Shown: positions 1 to 7,590 of the stretch, piece by piece
Layout of the letters: every line of letters starts with the position of its first letter
Position numbering within the stretch: the stretch's first letter is position 1
Source: Gemmatimonadaceae bacterium
GTDB lineage: Bacteria; Gemmatimonadota; Gemmatimonadetes; Gemmatimonadales; Gemmatimonadaceae
Assembly: GCA_019745365.1 (NCBI GenBank)
Contig: JAIETI010000096.1
Coordinates: forward strand, 1 to 41,784
Length of the DNA stretch: 41,784 bases
Reading direction: 5' to 3'
Translations under genes and position numbers: made by a program
The notes under the pieces: model-generated
Databases searched by the model: none
What the model was told of the DNA's origin: nothing
Seen by the model: the letters and a program-made list of their open reading frames with translations, nothing else

Positions 1-644
1 CCCTCGGCCCATTGCGCGACGCGCATGAGCGAATCGGGAGAAAGCCGCTGCCCGATCAGCTGGACGCGGGGGAGGTCGGGGGCGAGGTCTCGAAGCAGAA
101 GGAGCGACGGTGTGCTGAACGACTGCAGGAGCACCCGGTCGCCGAGCTTGAACTCACGGATGAGCGACACGAGCTGCCGCTCCATCCCCGGCGCCTCCTC
201 AGGGTTCTTCGTCTCGATGTAGTACCGCGTCCGCCGGCCGTAGCGCGCGAAGACCGCCCGCAGCGTCGGCACGCGCTCCGCCGCATACGTCGAGCGGGCC
301 CGCTCGGGCCAGCGCGCGTTGAACCAACTCCCGGCGTCGCAGTCCGCCAATGCCAGCCATGTGGCGTCGATGATGCGCCCCGTGCAGGCGGGTGCCCCTC
401 GGAGGGTTCGTACGCCGGTCGGGTCGTGCAGCACCACCAACACCGAGTCGCGCGTCATCTGCAGGTCCTGCTCGATGTAGTCCGCACCCGCGGCGAGTGC
501 CTGATCGTACGCCGCGAAGGTGTGCTCCGGGGCGTCCCAGCTCGCACCCCGATGCGCGACCACGGTCCCCGGCGGGGACTGAAACCGCGCAGCGAGGAGG
601 GGAAGCCCGAGGAAGAGAGCCCCGAGCGCGATCGAACGGCGCAT
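1..644 (-). CDS. Glycerophosphodiester phosphodiesterase, 3' part cut off by the window edge
   Basis: Hydrolyses glycerophosphodiesters to glycerol-3-phosphate and an alcohol; likely exported. Reading the minus strand from ATG at 644 gives 214 residues without a stop before the window ends. A hydrophobic signal (about residues 1-20, LGALFLGLPLLAARF) is followed by the GDPD signature: AHRGASWDAPEHT, then ADYIEQDLQMTRD and VLHDP, which supply the catalytic His pair and the acidic metal ligands. RYYIETKNPEE and VLLQSFS are the later conserved strands of the TIM barrel. The start is 44 bp from the divergent M61 gene, and a TAACAT hexamer lies 6 nt before the ATG, so transcription may be leaderless. 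The family assignment is firm; substrate is unknown. Confidence 0.9.
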   Translation of the reverse strand, partial: MRRSIALGALFLGLPLLAARFQSPPGTVVAHRGASWDAPEHTFAAYDQALAAGADYIEQDLQMTRDSVLVVLHDPTGVRTLRGAPACTGRIIDATWLALADCDAGSWFNARWPERARSTYAAERVPTLRAVFARYGRRTRYYIETKNPEEAPGMERQLVSLIREFKLGDRVLLQSFSTPSLLLLRDLAPDLPRVQLIGQRLSPDSLMRVAQWAE

Positions 645-650
645 CTTCGT

Positions 651-656
651 ATGTTA
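651..656 (-). promoter_or_regulatory. Putative -10 hexamer TAACAT for the GDPD gene
   Basis: On the minus strand TAACAT is followed by exactly 6 nt and then the ATG at 644, the spacing expected when transcription starts at or next to the start codon. The same 9-mer TAACATACG recurs in front of the M28 gene at 9288. On the plus strand the overlapping TATGTT (650-655) could serve the divergent M61 gene. No clear -35 is visible. Inference only. Confidence 0.35.
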
Positions 657-688
657 CCGTTTTCCCCTCCCCTTCGCCCAGTCGCCGG

Positions 689-2524
689 ATGCGCCTCCTC
701 CGCCCTGCTCTCCTCCTCCTCACCCTCCCTCTCGCGGCCCAGGCGCGCCCCGAGGTGCGCTACGAGATCAGGTTCCCGAACCTTCGGCACCACGAGGCCG
801 AGGTCGTGGCGACCTTTCCCGCGACGGCGGGGCGGCCGCTGCAGATCCGGATGAGTCGCAGCTCGCCGGGGCGGTACGCGGTGCATGAGTTCGCGAAGAA
901 CATCTATCGCGTGCGGATCACCGACGGGCGTGGGTCGCCCTTGTCGGCCACACGCAGCAACCCGCATCAGTGGGACGTTGTCGCGCGCGATGGGGTCGTG
1001 CGGTTCGCGTACACGCTCTTCGGCGATCGCGTCGATGGGACCTACACTGGGATCAGCGACGGACACGTACATCTCAGTGCACCGGCCACGTTCGCCTTCG
1101 CCCGAGGGCTCGACGCCAACCCCATCCGCGTGAAGTTCGTGCGGCCGGTCCCCACCTGGTCCGTCGCCACACAGCTCGTGCCCACCGACGACGCCGAAAC
1201 GTTCACCGCACCACACCTCCAGTACTTCTTCGATGCGCCGACGATGATCGGACCGCTGGAATGGCGCGAGTGGGAGGTGCCCGGGGCCAGCGGACCGCAG
1301 CGCGTACGGATCGCGATGAACGACCCTCGAGGCCGCGACAAGCTCGACGAGTACCAGCGGGGCGCGCAACGAATCGTGCGCGAGATGACCGGGGTCTTCG
1401 GCACGCTGCCGACCTTCGACTTCGGGCGCTACACCTTCCTCGCCGCCTATCTCCCGTGGGCCAGCGGCGACGGGATGGAGCACCGCAACTCCACCTCGCT
1501 CACCTCGAGTGGATCGATCGCCACGGGGATGAGCGGACTGCTCGGCACGGTCTCCCACGAGTTCTTCCATGCGTGGAACGTCGAGCGACTGCGCCCGAAG
1601 GACCTTGAGCCGTTCGACTTCGAGGATGCCGACCTGAGTTCGCTGCTCTGGGTGGCGGAGGGGTTCACGCAGTACTACGGCGGGCTGGTGATGGCACGCG
1701 CGGGGCTCACCGAGGAGGCGAACTACGTGCGGTCCGTCGGCTTCACCGTCGATCAGGTCGTGAATGCGCCGGGACGTGGCTTCTACGGTCCGATCGGGAT
1801 GAGCGAGCAGGCACCGTTCACGGATGCCGCGGTGTCGATCGATCCGCAGAATCGCTCGAACATCTTCATCTCGTATTACACGTATGGGGCTGGGATCGCG
1901 CTCGCGCTCGATCTCTCGCTGCGCGGGCGAGACAGCACGCTCTCGCTCGACACGTTCATGCAAGCGCTCTGGCGCGACTTCGGGCGACACCAGGCGAACT
2001 ACGCGCCCGCGCGCCCGTACACACTCGACGACTGGCGCCGCACGCTCGGTACGGTCGCGAAGGACACGGCGTGGGCCAACGACTTCGTGCGTCGCTTCGT
2101 CGCGGGGAACGAGGCACCGGACTATGCGGCGCTGCTCGCGCGTGCGGGCGTGACGCTCCGTGCGGCACGCCCCGAGGCGCCGTGGATCGGCGACAACGGC
2201 TGGCGGCAGGAGGGCGAACGACTGCTCCTGCAGCGCGCGGTGCTCGTCGGGTCTCCTCTCTATGCCGCGGGACTCGAGACGGGTGATCGGCTCGTCTCCT
2301 TCAACGGCGCCCCCGCCACGTCACCCGCAGTGGCGGACAGCGTGCTCGCGACACTGCGCCCGGGCCAGACGGTGCCTATCGAGTGGGGGAGTCGCGCCGG
2401 CGTGCAGCGCGGGACGATCACGATCGGCACGAGCCCACGTCTCGAGTCCGCGCTCGCCGCCGACGCGACGCCCGCGCAGCGCGCGTTCCGCGCGCGTTGG
2501 CTGGGCGCGAAGGCGCCACAGTGA
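689..2524 (+). CDS. M61 family metallopeptidase (glycyl aminopeptidase type) with C-terminal PDZ domain
   Basis: Secreted zinc peptidase of the M61 family. The ATG at 689 gives 611 aa starting with a signal peptide (MRLLRPALLLLTLPLAAQA). An open frame continues upstream, but it overlaps the divergent GDPD gene and lacks protein character. The N-terminal beta domain runs to about residue 220. The catalytic domain carries HEFFHAWNVERLRP (HExxH at 290-294) and EGFTQYYGG, whose Glu 324 is the third zinc ligand. A PDZ domain (LETGDRLVSFNG) covers roughly residues 520-600. It is first in a close-packed run; the next gene's ATG overlaps its TGA. Family is sure; the physiological substrate is unknown. 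Confidence 0.93.
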   Translation: MRLLRPALLLLTLPLAAQARPEVRYEIRFPNLRHHEAEVVATFPATAGRPLQIRMSRSSPGRYAVHEFAKNIYRVRITDGRGSPLSATRSNPHQWDVVARDGVVRFAYTLFGDRVDGTYTGISDGHVHLSAPATFAFARGLDANPIRVKFVRPVPTWSVATQLVPTDDAETFTAPHLQYFFDAPTMIGPLEWREWEVPGASGPQRVRIAMNDPRGRDKLDEYQRGAQRIVREMTGVFGTLPTFDFGRYTFLAAYLPWASGDGMEHRNSTSLTSSGSIATGMSGLLGTVSHEFFHAWNVERLRPKDLEPFDFEDADLSSLLWVAEGFTQYYGGLVMARAGLTEEANYVRSVGFTVDQVVNAPGRGFYGPIGMSEQAPFTDAAVSIDPQNRSNIFISYYTYGAGIALALDLSLRGRDSTLSLDTFMQALWRDFGRHQANYAPARPYTLDDWRRTLGTVAKDTAWANDFVRRFVAGNEAPDYAALLARAGVTLRAARPEAPWIGDNGWRQEGERLLLQRAVLVGSPLYAAGLETGDRLVSFNGAPATSPAVADSVLATLRPGQTVPIEWGSRAGVQRGTITIGTSPRLESALAADATPAQRAFRARWLGAKAPQ

Positions 2525-3540
2525 TGCGTACGATCACGATCGCCGCAGTGGCGGCGCTGCTCGGCGCTGACCTCCTGGCGGCGCAACCGCTGCGGTTCGA
2601 GCCGCGGCCGGTGGCCGAGGGACGGTGGTGGAAGGGGAACACGCACGCCCACACCCTCGAAAGTGACGGGGATTCGCCACCGGAGACGGTGGTCGCGTGG
2701 TACAAGGCGCATGGCTACGCGTGGCTCGTGCTGAGCGACCACAACGTGTTCACCGATCCCGTGCGCTTTCGCACGCTACAGGACAGCGCGTTCCTGCTGA
2801 TCCCCGGCGAGGAGCTCACCAGCGCGGCGGAGGGGAAGGCGATCCACGTGAACGGGCTAAACCTCCCGGGGCTGGTGCGCCCCGAGAGCGCGAGCACGAT
2901 CCTTGAGACGGTGCAGCGCAACGTGGATGCGGTGCGCCGCGTGGAGGGCGTGCCCCACGTGAACCACCCGAACTTCCTCTGGTCGATCGGCCCCGAGGTG
3001 CTGGCTCGGCTGGAGCGCGACAAGCTGTTCGAGCTCTACAACGGTCACCCGATCGTGCATAACGAAGGCGGCGGCGATCGCCCGTCGATGGAGGCGGTGT
3101 GGGACACGCTCCTCGCGCGTGGCAAGCGGATGTAAGGGATCACCGTCGACGACGCGCACCACTTTCAGGGGGAGTTCGCGCCGGAGCGTGCGAATCCCGG
3201 GCGCGGCTGGGTCGCAGTGCGTGCGCGACGCCTCGATGCGCAGGCCCTGATGGCCGCACTCGAGGCGGGCGACTTCTATGCGTCGAACGGCGTGGATCTC
3301 CGCGACGTGCAGGGTGATGCGCACACCCTGACCGTCACCGTCGCGCGCCGCGGAGACTATCGCTACTCGATCACCTGGATCGGCGACGGCGGGCGCGTCC
3401 TCGCGCGCGCGACCGGCGACACGCTCTTCCGCTACACTCTCCCCGCCGATGAGACGACACGTTACGTTCGCGCGCGGATCACGGATTCGGGCGGCCGCCA
3501 CGCCTGGATCCAGCCGTTCTTCACCACTCGTGCCCCCTGA
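2524..3540 (+). pseudogene. PHP-domain metal-dependent phosphoesterase interrupted by an in-frame TAA
   Basis: The ATG at 2524 overlaps the stop of the M61 gene. A signal peptide (ending LLAAQPL) precedes a PHP domain: KGNTHAHTLESDGDSP, WLVLSDHNVF and PHVNHPNF, as in CehA/McbA-like secreted PHP proteins. After residue 203 the frame meets TAA at 3133-3135. It then continues open in the same frame for 135 codons to TGA at 3538-3540 with clear homology-like sequence (GITVDDAHHFQGEF, then a beta-rich C-terminal domain). The interrupted site reads GKRM-stop-GITVDDAHHF; as I recall the family, a Tyr usually sits there, so one base change of TAC or TAT to TAA explains it. The short product would lack the DDAHHF metal-site residues. 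The options are a recent nonsense mutation, a sequencing error, or readthrough. Confidence 0.85.
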
Positions 3541-3547
3541 GCCCCTG

Positions 3548-5218
3548 ATGCGATCCTCGCTCGCCCTCCTCGTCCTCGCCGCTTCGACGCTCGCGGCCCA
3601 GCGCCCCGCCCCTCCGGTCGCCGATCTCGTGCTCGTGAACGGTCGCATCTACACCGTCGACGACTCACGCCCCCTCGCCGATGGGCTCGCGGTCCGCGAC
3701 GGCAAAGTGCTCTTTGTCGGAAACGCGGCGGGCGCGCGAGCGCTCGCCGGTGCGAGCACTCGCGTGGTCGATCTCGGCGGACGGACGGTCATCCCCGGGA
3801 TGGTCGATGCGCACGGCCATGTCACGGGGCTCGGCGATGCGCTGCGCACGGTCGATCTTGTCGGTACCGCCTCGTACCAACAGGTGATCGACCGCGTTGT
3901 CGCGAAGGCGAAGACGACGCCCAAGGGACAGTGGATCCTTGGGCGCGGCTGGGACCAGAACGACTGGGGGAATACGGAGTTCCCTACGCATGACGCGCTT
4001 TCGGCGGCGGTGCCGGACCATCCGGTGTACCTCGTGCGCGTCGACGGGCACGCCGGGCTCGCCAACGCCGCCGCCATGCGCGCCGCGAACGTCACCGCGG
4101 CGGCGAAGGATCCCTCCGGCGGGCAGATCATCCGGACGTCCGCGGGCGCGCCCACCGGCGTTTTGGTCGATAACGCGCAGGGGCTGATGCGGCGGGCGGT
4201 GCCACGCGACACGCGTGACGACGTGCGCGCGGCGGTGCTGGCATCGATCGCCGAAGCGCATCGCTGGGGACTCACCGGGACGCACGATGCCGGTGCGGGC
4301 GCGACGTCGCTCGAGGTGTACGAAGAACTCGGCCGCGCCAAGCAGCTCAAGTACCGCCTCTACGCGATGGTGAGCGACGACTCGGCACTCGTGGCGCGCT
4401 GGTTCGCCCGCGGGCCACTCGTCGGAGCGTACGACGGTACCCTCTGGGTGCGCAGCGTGAAAGCGTATGCGGACGGTGCCCTTGGCTCACGCGGCGCGGC
4501 GATGCTCGAACCCTACTCCGACGACCCGCACAACCGCGGGTTGCTCGTCTCGTCGCCGGAACACCTGCAGGACCTCGCGACGCGCGCCCTCCGGGCGGGC
4601 TTCCAGTTGAACACGCACGCGATCGGCGATCGCGGCAATCGCATCGTGCTGGATGGGTACGAAGCGGCGCTCAAGGCGGTGCCCACGGCGGACCACCGCT
4701 TCCGCGTGGAACACGCGCAGATCCTCAACTGGGACGACGTGCCGCGCTTCGCGCAGCTCGGCGTGATCCCGTCGATGCAGGCGAGTCACCAGACGAGCGA
4801 TATGTATTGGGCGGGCGCCCGACTCGGACTCACGCGATTGCCGGGCGCGTACGCCTGGCGTTCGCTCCTCAGCAGCGGCGTGGTGATCCCCAACGGGAGC
4901 GACTATCCGGTGGAGCATCCGAACCCGCTGATCTCCTTCCACGCCGCGTTCACGCGACAGGACGCCCGCGATTGGCCGCCCGAGGGATGGCAACCGCAAG
5001 AACGGATGACGCGTGACGAGGCGCTCAAGTCGATCACCCTCTGGCCCGCGTACGCCGCGTTCCAAGAGCAGCAACTCGGTTCACTCGCCCCGGGCAAGTT
5101 CGCCGACTTTGTCGTGCTCGACCAGGACATCATGCGCGTGGACCCCTCGCTCGTGCTGAAGACGCGGGTGCTGCAAACCTGGGTCGGTGGGGAACGCGTG
5201 TATGAGGCGAAGCCGTGA
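3548..5218 (+). CDS. Secreted amidohydrolase, YtcJ-like (amidohydrolase 3 family)
   Basis: Metal-dependent hydrolase acting on C-N bonds; the substrate cannot be told. The ATG at 3548 lies 8 nt after the broken PHP gene and gives 556 aa with a signal peptide ending LAAQ. The hallmarks in order are: LVNGRIYTVDD (composite beta domain), VIPGMVDAHGHVTG (HxH ligands at 89 and 91), GRGWDQNDWG, NTHAIGDRGNR, RVEHAQIL, GSDYPVEHPNPL (the catalytic Asp region) and SLAPGKFADFVVLDQD, the return to the beta domain. Length matches the family. The upstream open extension lies inside the PHP gene and is not used. The downstream GTG start overlaps its stop. Confidence 0.92.
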   Translation: MRSSLALLVLAASTLAAQRPAPPVADLVLVNGRIYTVDDSRPLADGLAVRDGKVLFVGNAAGARALAGASTRVVDLGGRTVIPGMVDAHGHVTGLGDALRTVDLVGTASYQQVIDRVVAKAKTTPKGQWILGRGWDQNDWGNTEFPTHDALSAAVPDHPVYLVRVDGHAGLANAAAMRAANVTAAAKDPSGGQIIRTSAGAPTGVLVDNAQGLMRRAVPRDTRDDVRAAVLASIAEAHRWGLTGTHDAGAGATSLEVYEELGRAKQLKYRLYAMVSDDSALVARWFARGPLVGAYDGTLWVRSVKAYADGALGSRGAAMLEPYSDDPHNRGLLVSSPEHLQDLATRALRAGFQLNTHAIGDRGNRIVLDGYEAALKAVPTADHRFRVEHAQILNWDDVPRFAQLGVIPSMQASHQTSDMYWAGARLGLTRLPGAYAWRSLLSSGVVIPNGSDYPVEHPNPLISFHAAFTRQDARDWPPEGWQPQERMTRDEALKSITLWPAYAAFQEQQLGSLAPGKFADFVVLDQDIMRVDPSLVLKTRVLQTWVGGERVYEAKP

Positions 5219-5604
5219 GTGCACCCGCGCTCGCGGGGCGGCGGCTCGCGCTGATCCGGATCGCGATGATCAGCGGGGTGGCCGTGTTCCTCTTCTTGGT
5301 GTGGGCCCTCCGGCGGCGCGGCGACATGGCGCCGGCGTCGCCGGAGCTCTGGACGGCGATGCGCGCGCTCCTGCTCATCAGCGGCATCGCCGTGCTCGGG
5401 GTCGCGGTGTTCGTGCGCTCACGCCTCGCCTCCTGGTCGCGCGACGCGCGTGGCACGGCCGCGATCCTCACGTGGGCGGTGGGTGAGTTCGCGGGACTCG
5501 CGGGCGGGATGTACCTGCTGACGACAGGCGACCAGCGTGGGTTGCTGCATGCGATCCTCGCGATGGGTGTCGCGTTCATCGCCGCGCCGGTCCCGCGCGA
5601 CTGA
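5215..5604 (+). CDS. Small four-helix membrane protein, unknown function
   Basis: 129 aa beginning with GTG at 5215, which overlaps the TGA of the amidohydrolase gene (GTGA). About four hydrophobic segments are visible: ISGVAVFLFLVWAL (about 20-33), LLLISGIAVLGVAVFV (52-67), ILTWAVGEFAGLAGGMYLL (84-102) and LLHAILAMGVAFIAAP (110-125), joined by short basic loops. I do not recognise the family. The overlaps on both sides (its stop TGA overlaps the next ATG at 5604) point to co-translation with the amidohydrolase and the BtuF-like gene. Confidence 0.75.
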   Translation: MSAPALAGRRLALIRIAMISGVAVFLFLVWALRRRGDMAPASPELWTAMRALLLISGIAVLGVAVFVRSRLASWSRDARGTAAILTWAVGEFAGLAGGMYLLTTGDQRGLLHAILAMGVAFIAAPVPRD

Positions 5605-6497
5605 TGCGGGTGGTCTCGCTCCTCCCCGCGGCCACGGAGATGGTCGCTGCCCTCGGCGCGTTCGAGTCGCTGGTCGGCGTGACGCACGAGTGCGACTTCC
5701 CCCCACCGGTGACGTCGCGCATGCGTGTCACCCATGCCACGCTCGATGCGCACGCGCCCAGTGCGGCGATCGACGCCGCGGTGCGCGCCGCGACGGCGGA
5801 GGGGACGCCGCTCTTCTCGCTCGATGCTGAGGGGATCCGCGCGCTCCATCCGGACCTCATCATCACGCAGGCAGTGTGCGACGTGTGTGCGGTGGCGGAG
5901 GCCGATGTGCGCGCACTGGCGGCGCAGCTCTCTCCCTCCCCGCCCGTGCTCTCGCTCGGCGCGACGACGCTCGACGGTATTCTGGGCGAGATTGCCGCGG
6001 TCGCGCGCGCGATCGGACACGACGATGAAGGCGCGGAGCTCGTCGTCGGACTCCGCGCGCGGATGCGCGCGGTGCACGAGCGACTGAAAGCCGCCCGCGC
6101 GCCGCGCCCGCGGGTCGCCGTGATCGAATGGACGGACCCCCTGTATGCGGCCGGCCATTGGACGCCAGACGTGATCCGGCGGGCCGGCGGTGTCGATGTG
6201 CTGGCGACGGCAGGGGCGCACTCAGTGCCGGTGAGCACGGATGCGATCATCGCGGCAGCCCCGGACGTCGTCATCGTGGCCCCCTGCGGCTTCGATCTCG
6301 CGCGCGCGTCCCGTGAAGCCGAGGCGCTCGCGGGTGCGCCCTGGTGTGCGGGACGCCCCGTGTGGGCGATCGACGCGAACGCGTTCCTCAGTCGCCCGGG
6401 GCCGCGCGTGGTCGATGCGGTCGAGATCGTCGCGCGGATCCTGCACCCCTCGCTCTTCACCCCACTCACTGAGGGACTCGCGCGCCGCGTCGCGTGA
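5604..6497 (+). CDS. BtuF-like cobalamin/iron-siderophore binding protein without signal peptide
   Basis: 297 aa of the BtuF/FhuD-type periplasmic binding fold (COG0614). It opens directly with MRVVSLLPAATEMVAALGA, the first strand of the domain, followed by VGVTHECDFP and LHPDLIITQAVCDVCAV. The second lobe has RVAVIEWTDPLYAAGHW and APDVVIVAPCGFDL. No secretion signal or lipobox is present, and no permease or ATPase gene is adjacent. Stand-alone cytosolic members annotated as cobalamin-binding proteins are common, so a role in corrinoid or metal-chelate handling is only inferred. ATGA-type overlap with the upstream membrane protein gene. Confidence 0.85.
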   Translation: MRVVSLLPAATEMVAALGAFESLVGVTHECDFPPPVTSRMRVTHATLDAHAPSAAIDAAVRAATAEGTPLFSLDAEGIRALHPDLIITQAVCDVCAVAEADVRALAAQLSPSPPVLSLGATTLDGILGEIAAVARAIGHDDEGAELVVGLRARMRAVHERLKAARAPRPRVAVIEWTDPLYAAGHWTPDVIRRAGGVDVLATAGAHSVPVSTDAIIAAAPDVVIVAPCGFDLARASREAEALAGAPWCAGRPVWAIDANAFLSRPGPRVVDAVEIVARILHPSLFTPLTEGLARRVA

Positions 6498-6519
6498 GTC
6501 CGCGCTCTGGAGACGGCCG

Positions 6520-7590
6520 ATGCTCGACGCGCGTGCGATCACCTTTCTCAAACAGCTGCTCGATACCCCGGGCCCGTCCGGCTACGAGGGACGCGCCGCC
6601 GCGGCGTGGCGCGCTGAGGCCGCGACCTTCGCCGACGAGGTGACGCAGGACGCGCTCGGCAACTCGTTCGCGGTGGTGAATCCGACGGGCGCGCCGACGG
6701 TCATGCTCGCCGGGCATATCGACGAGATCGGTGTGATCGTCACGCACATCGACGATCAGGGCTTCGTCTACATCGCCGCGATCGGTGGCTGGGATCCCCA
6801 GGTGCTCGTGGGGCAGCGCCTGCGGTTCGCGACGCGCACGGGTGAGGTGCTGGGCGTGGTCGGGAAGAAGCCGATCCATGTGATGAAGGCGGAGGAGAAG
6901 GAGAAGGCCTCGAAGCTCACCGATCTATGGGTCGACATCGGCGCGGTGAACGGTGCGGATGCGCGCGCGCGGATCGAGGTCGGTGATGCCGGCGTGATCG
7001 ACGCGCGTACGCTCGATTTCCCCAACGATCGGATCGTCTCCCGTTCGATCGATGACCGGATCGGCGCCTTCGTGGTGCTCGAGGCGCTCCGTCGCTACGC
7101 CGCCTCACCCGGGGCGGCGCGCGTCGTCGCGGTTGCGACCACGCAGGAGGAGATCGGCTATCAGGGCGGCGGCGCACTGCCTGGTGCCGTACGCGTCGCG
7201 CCCGCGATGGCGATCGTGGTGGACGTCGGCTTCGCGACGGACCATCCGCAGATCGAGAAGAAGGAGCACGGCGAAGCCACGATCGGTGGCGGGCCGGTCT
7301 TCTCCCGCGGATCGGTCGTGTCACCGATCGCGTACGGGATCGTGCGCGCGGCTGCCGAGCACCTCAACATCCCCTTCACCCTGCACGCCGCCGGCCTGTA
7401 CACGAGTACCGATGCCGACGCCGTACACCACGCACACGAGGGCGTCGCGACCGCGCTCCTCTCCGTGCCGAACCGCTATATGCACTCCCCGAACGAGATG
7501 GTGAGCCTGGTCGACCTCGACCGCAGTGCGGCCGTGATCGCCGAGGCGTGCCGTGCGGTGGACCGCACGACCGACTTCACCGCGCGGTAG
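6520..7590 (+). CDS. M42 family metallo-aminopeptidase (FrvX-like)
   Basis: Cytosolic dinuclear-zinc aminopeptidase of the M42 (TET) family, which trims peptides to amino acids. The ATG at 6520 gives 356 aa, starting with the conserved LKQLLDTPGPSGYEG. Metal and catalytic residues are present in order: AGHIDEIGVI (His, Asp), RSIDDRIGAFV (bridging Asp), TTQEEIGYQG (Glu-Glu), VVDVGFATD (Asp) and RYMHSPNEMVS (last His). Length matches the family. There are 22 nt between the BtuF-like stop and this start. The 3' end overlaps the convergent HEAT-repeat gene by 14 bp. Confidence 0.94.
   Translation: MLDARAITFLKQLLDTPGPSGYEGRAAAAWRAEAATFADEVTQDALGNSFAVVNPTGAPTVMLAGHIDEIGVIVTHIDDQGFVYIAAIGGWDPQVLVGQRLRFATRTGEVLGVVGKKPIHVMKAEEKEKASKLTDLWVDIGAVNGADARARIEVGDAGVIDARTLDFPNDRIVSRSIDDRIGAFVVLEALRRYAASPGAARVVAVATTQEEIGYQGGGALPGAVRVAPAMAIVVDVGFATDHPQIEKKEHGEATIGGGPVFSRGSVVSPIAYGIVRAAAEHLNIPFTLHAAGLYTSTDADAVHHAHEGVATALLSVPNRYMHSPNEMVSLVDLDRSAAVIAEACRAVDRTTDFTAR

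Noticed and set aside
455-1990. Long minus-strand open frame opposite the M61 gene
   Set aside because: Arg/His/Gly-rich product with no domain, fully covered by a convincing plus-strand gene; a shadow caused by high-GC codon bias.
3217-3540. GTG-started frame after the TAA as a separate gene
   Set aside because: It begins in the middle of a conserved PHP C-terminal region, in the same frame as the upstream part; it is the distal part of the broken gene, not an independent one.
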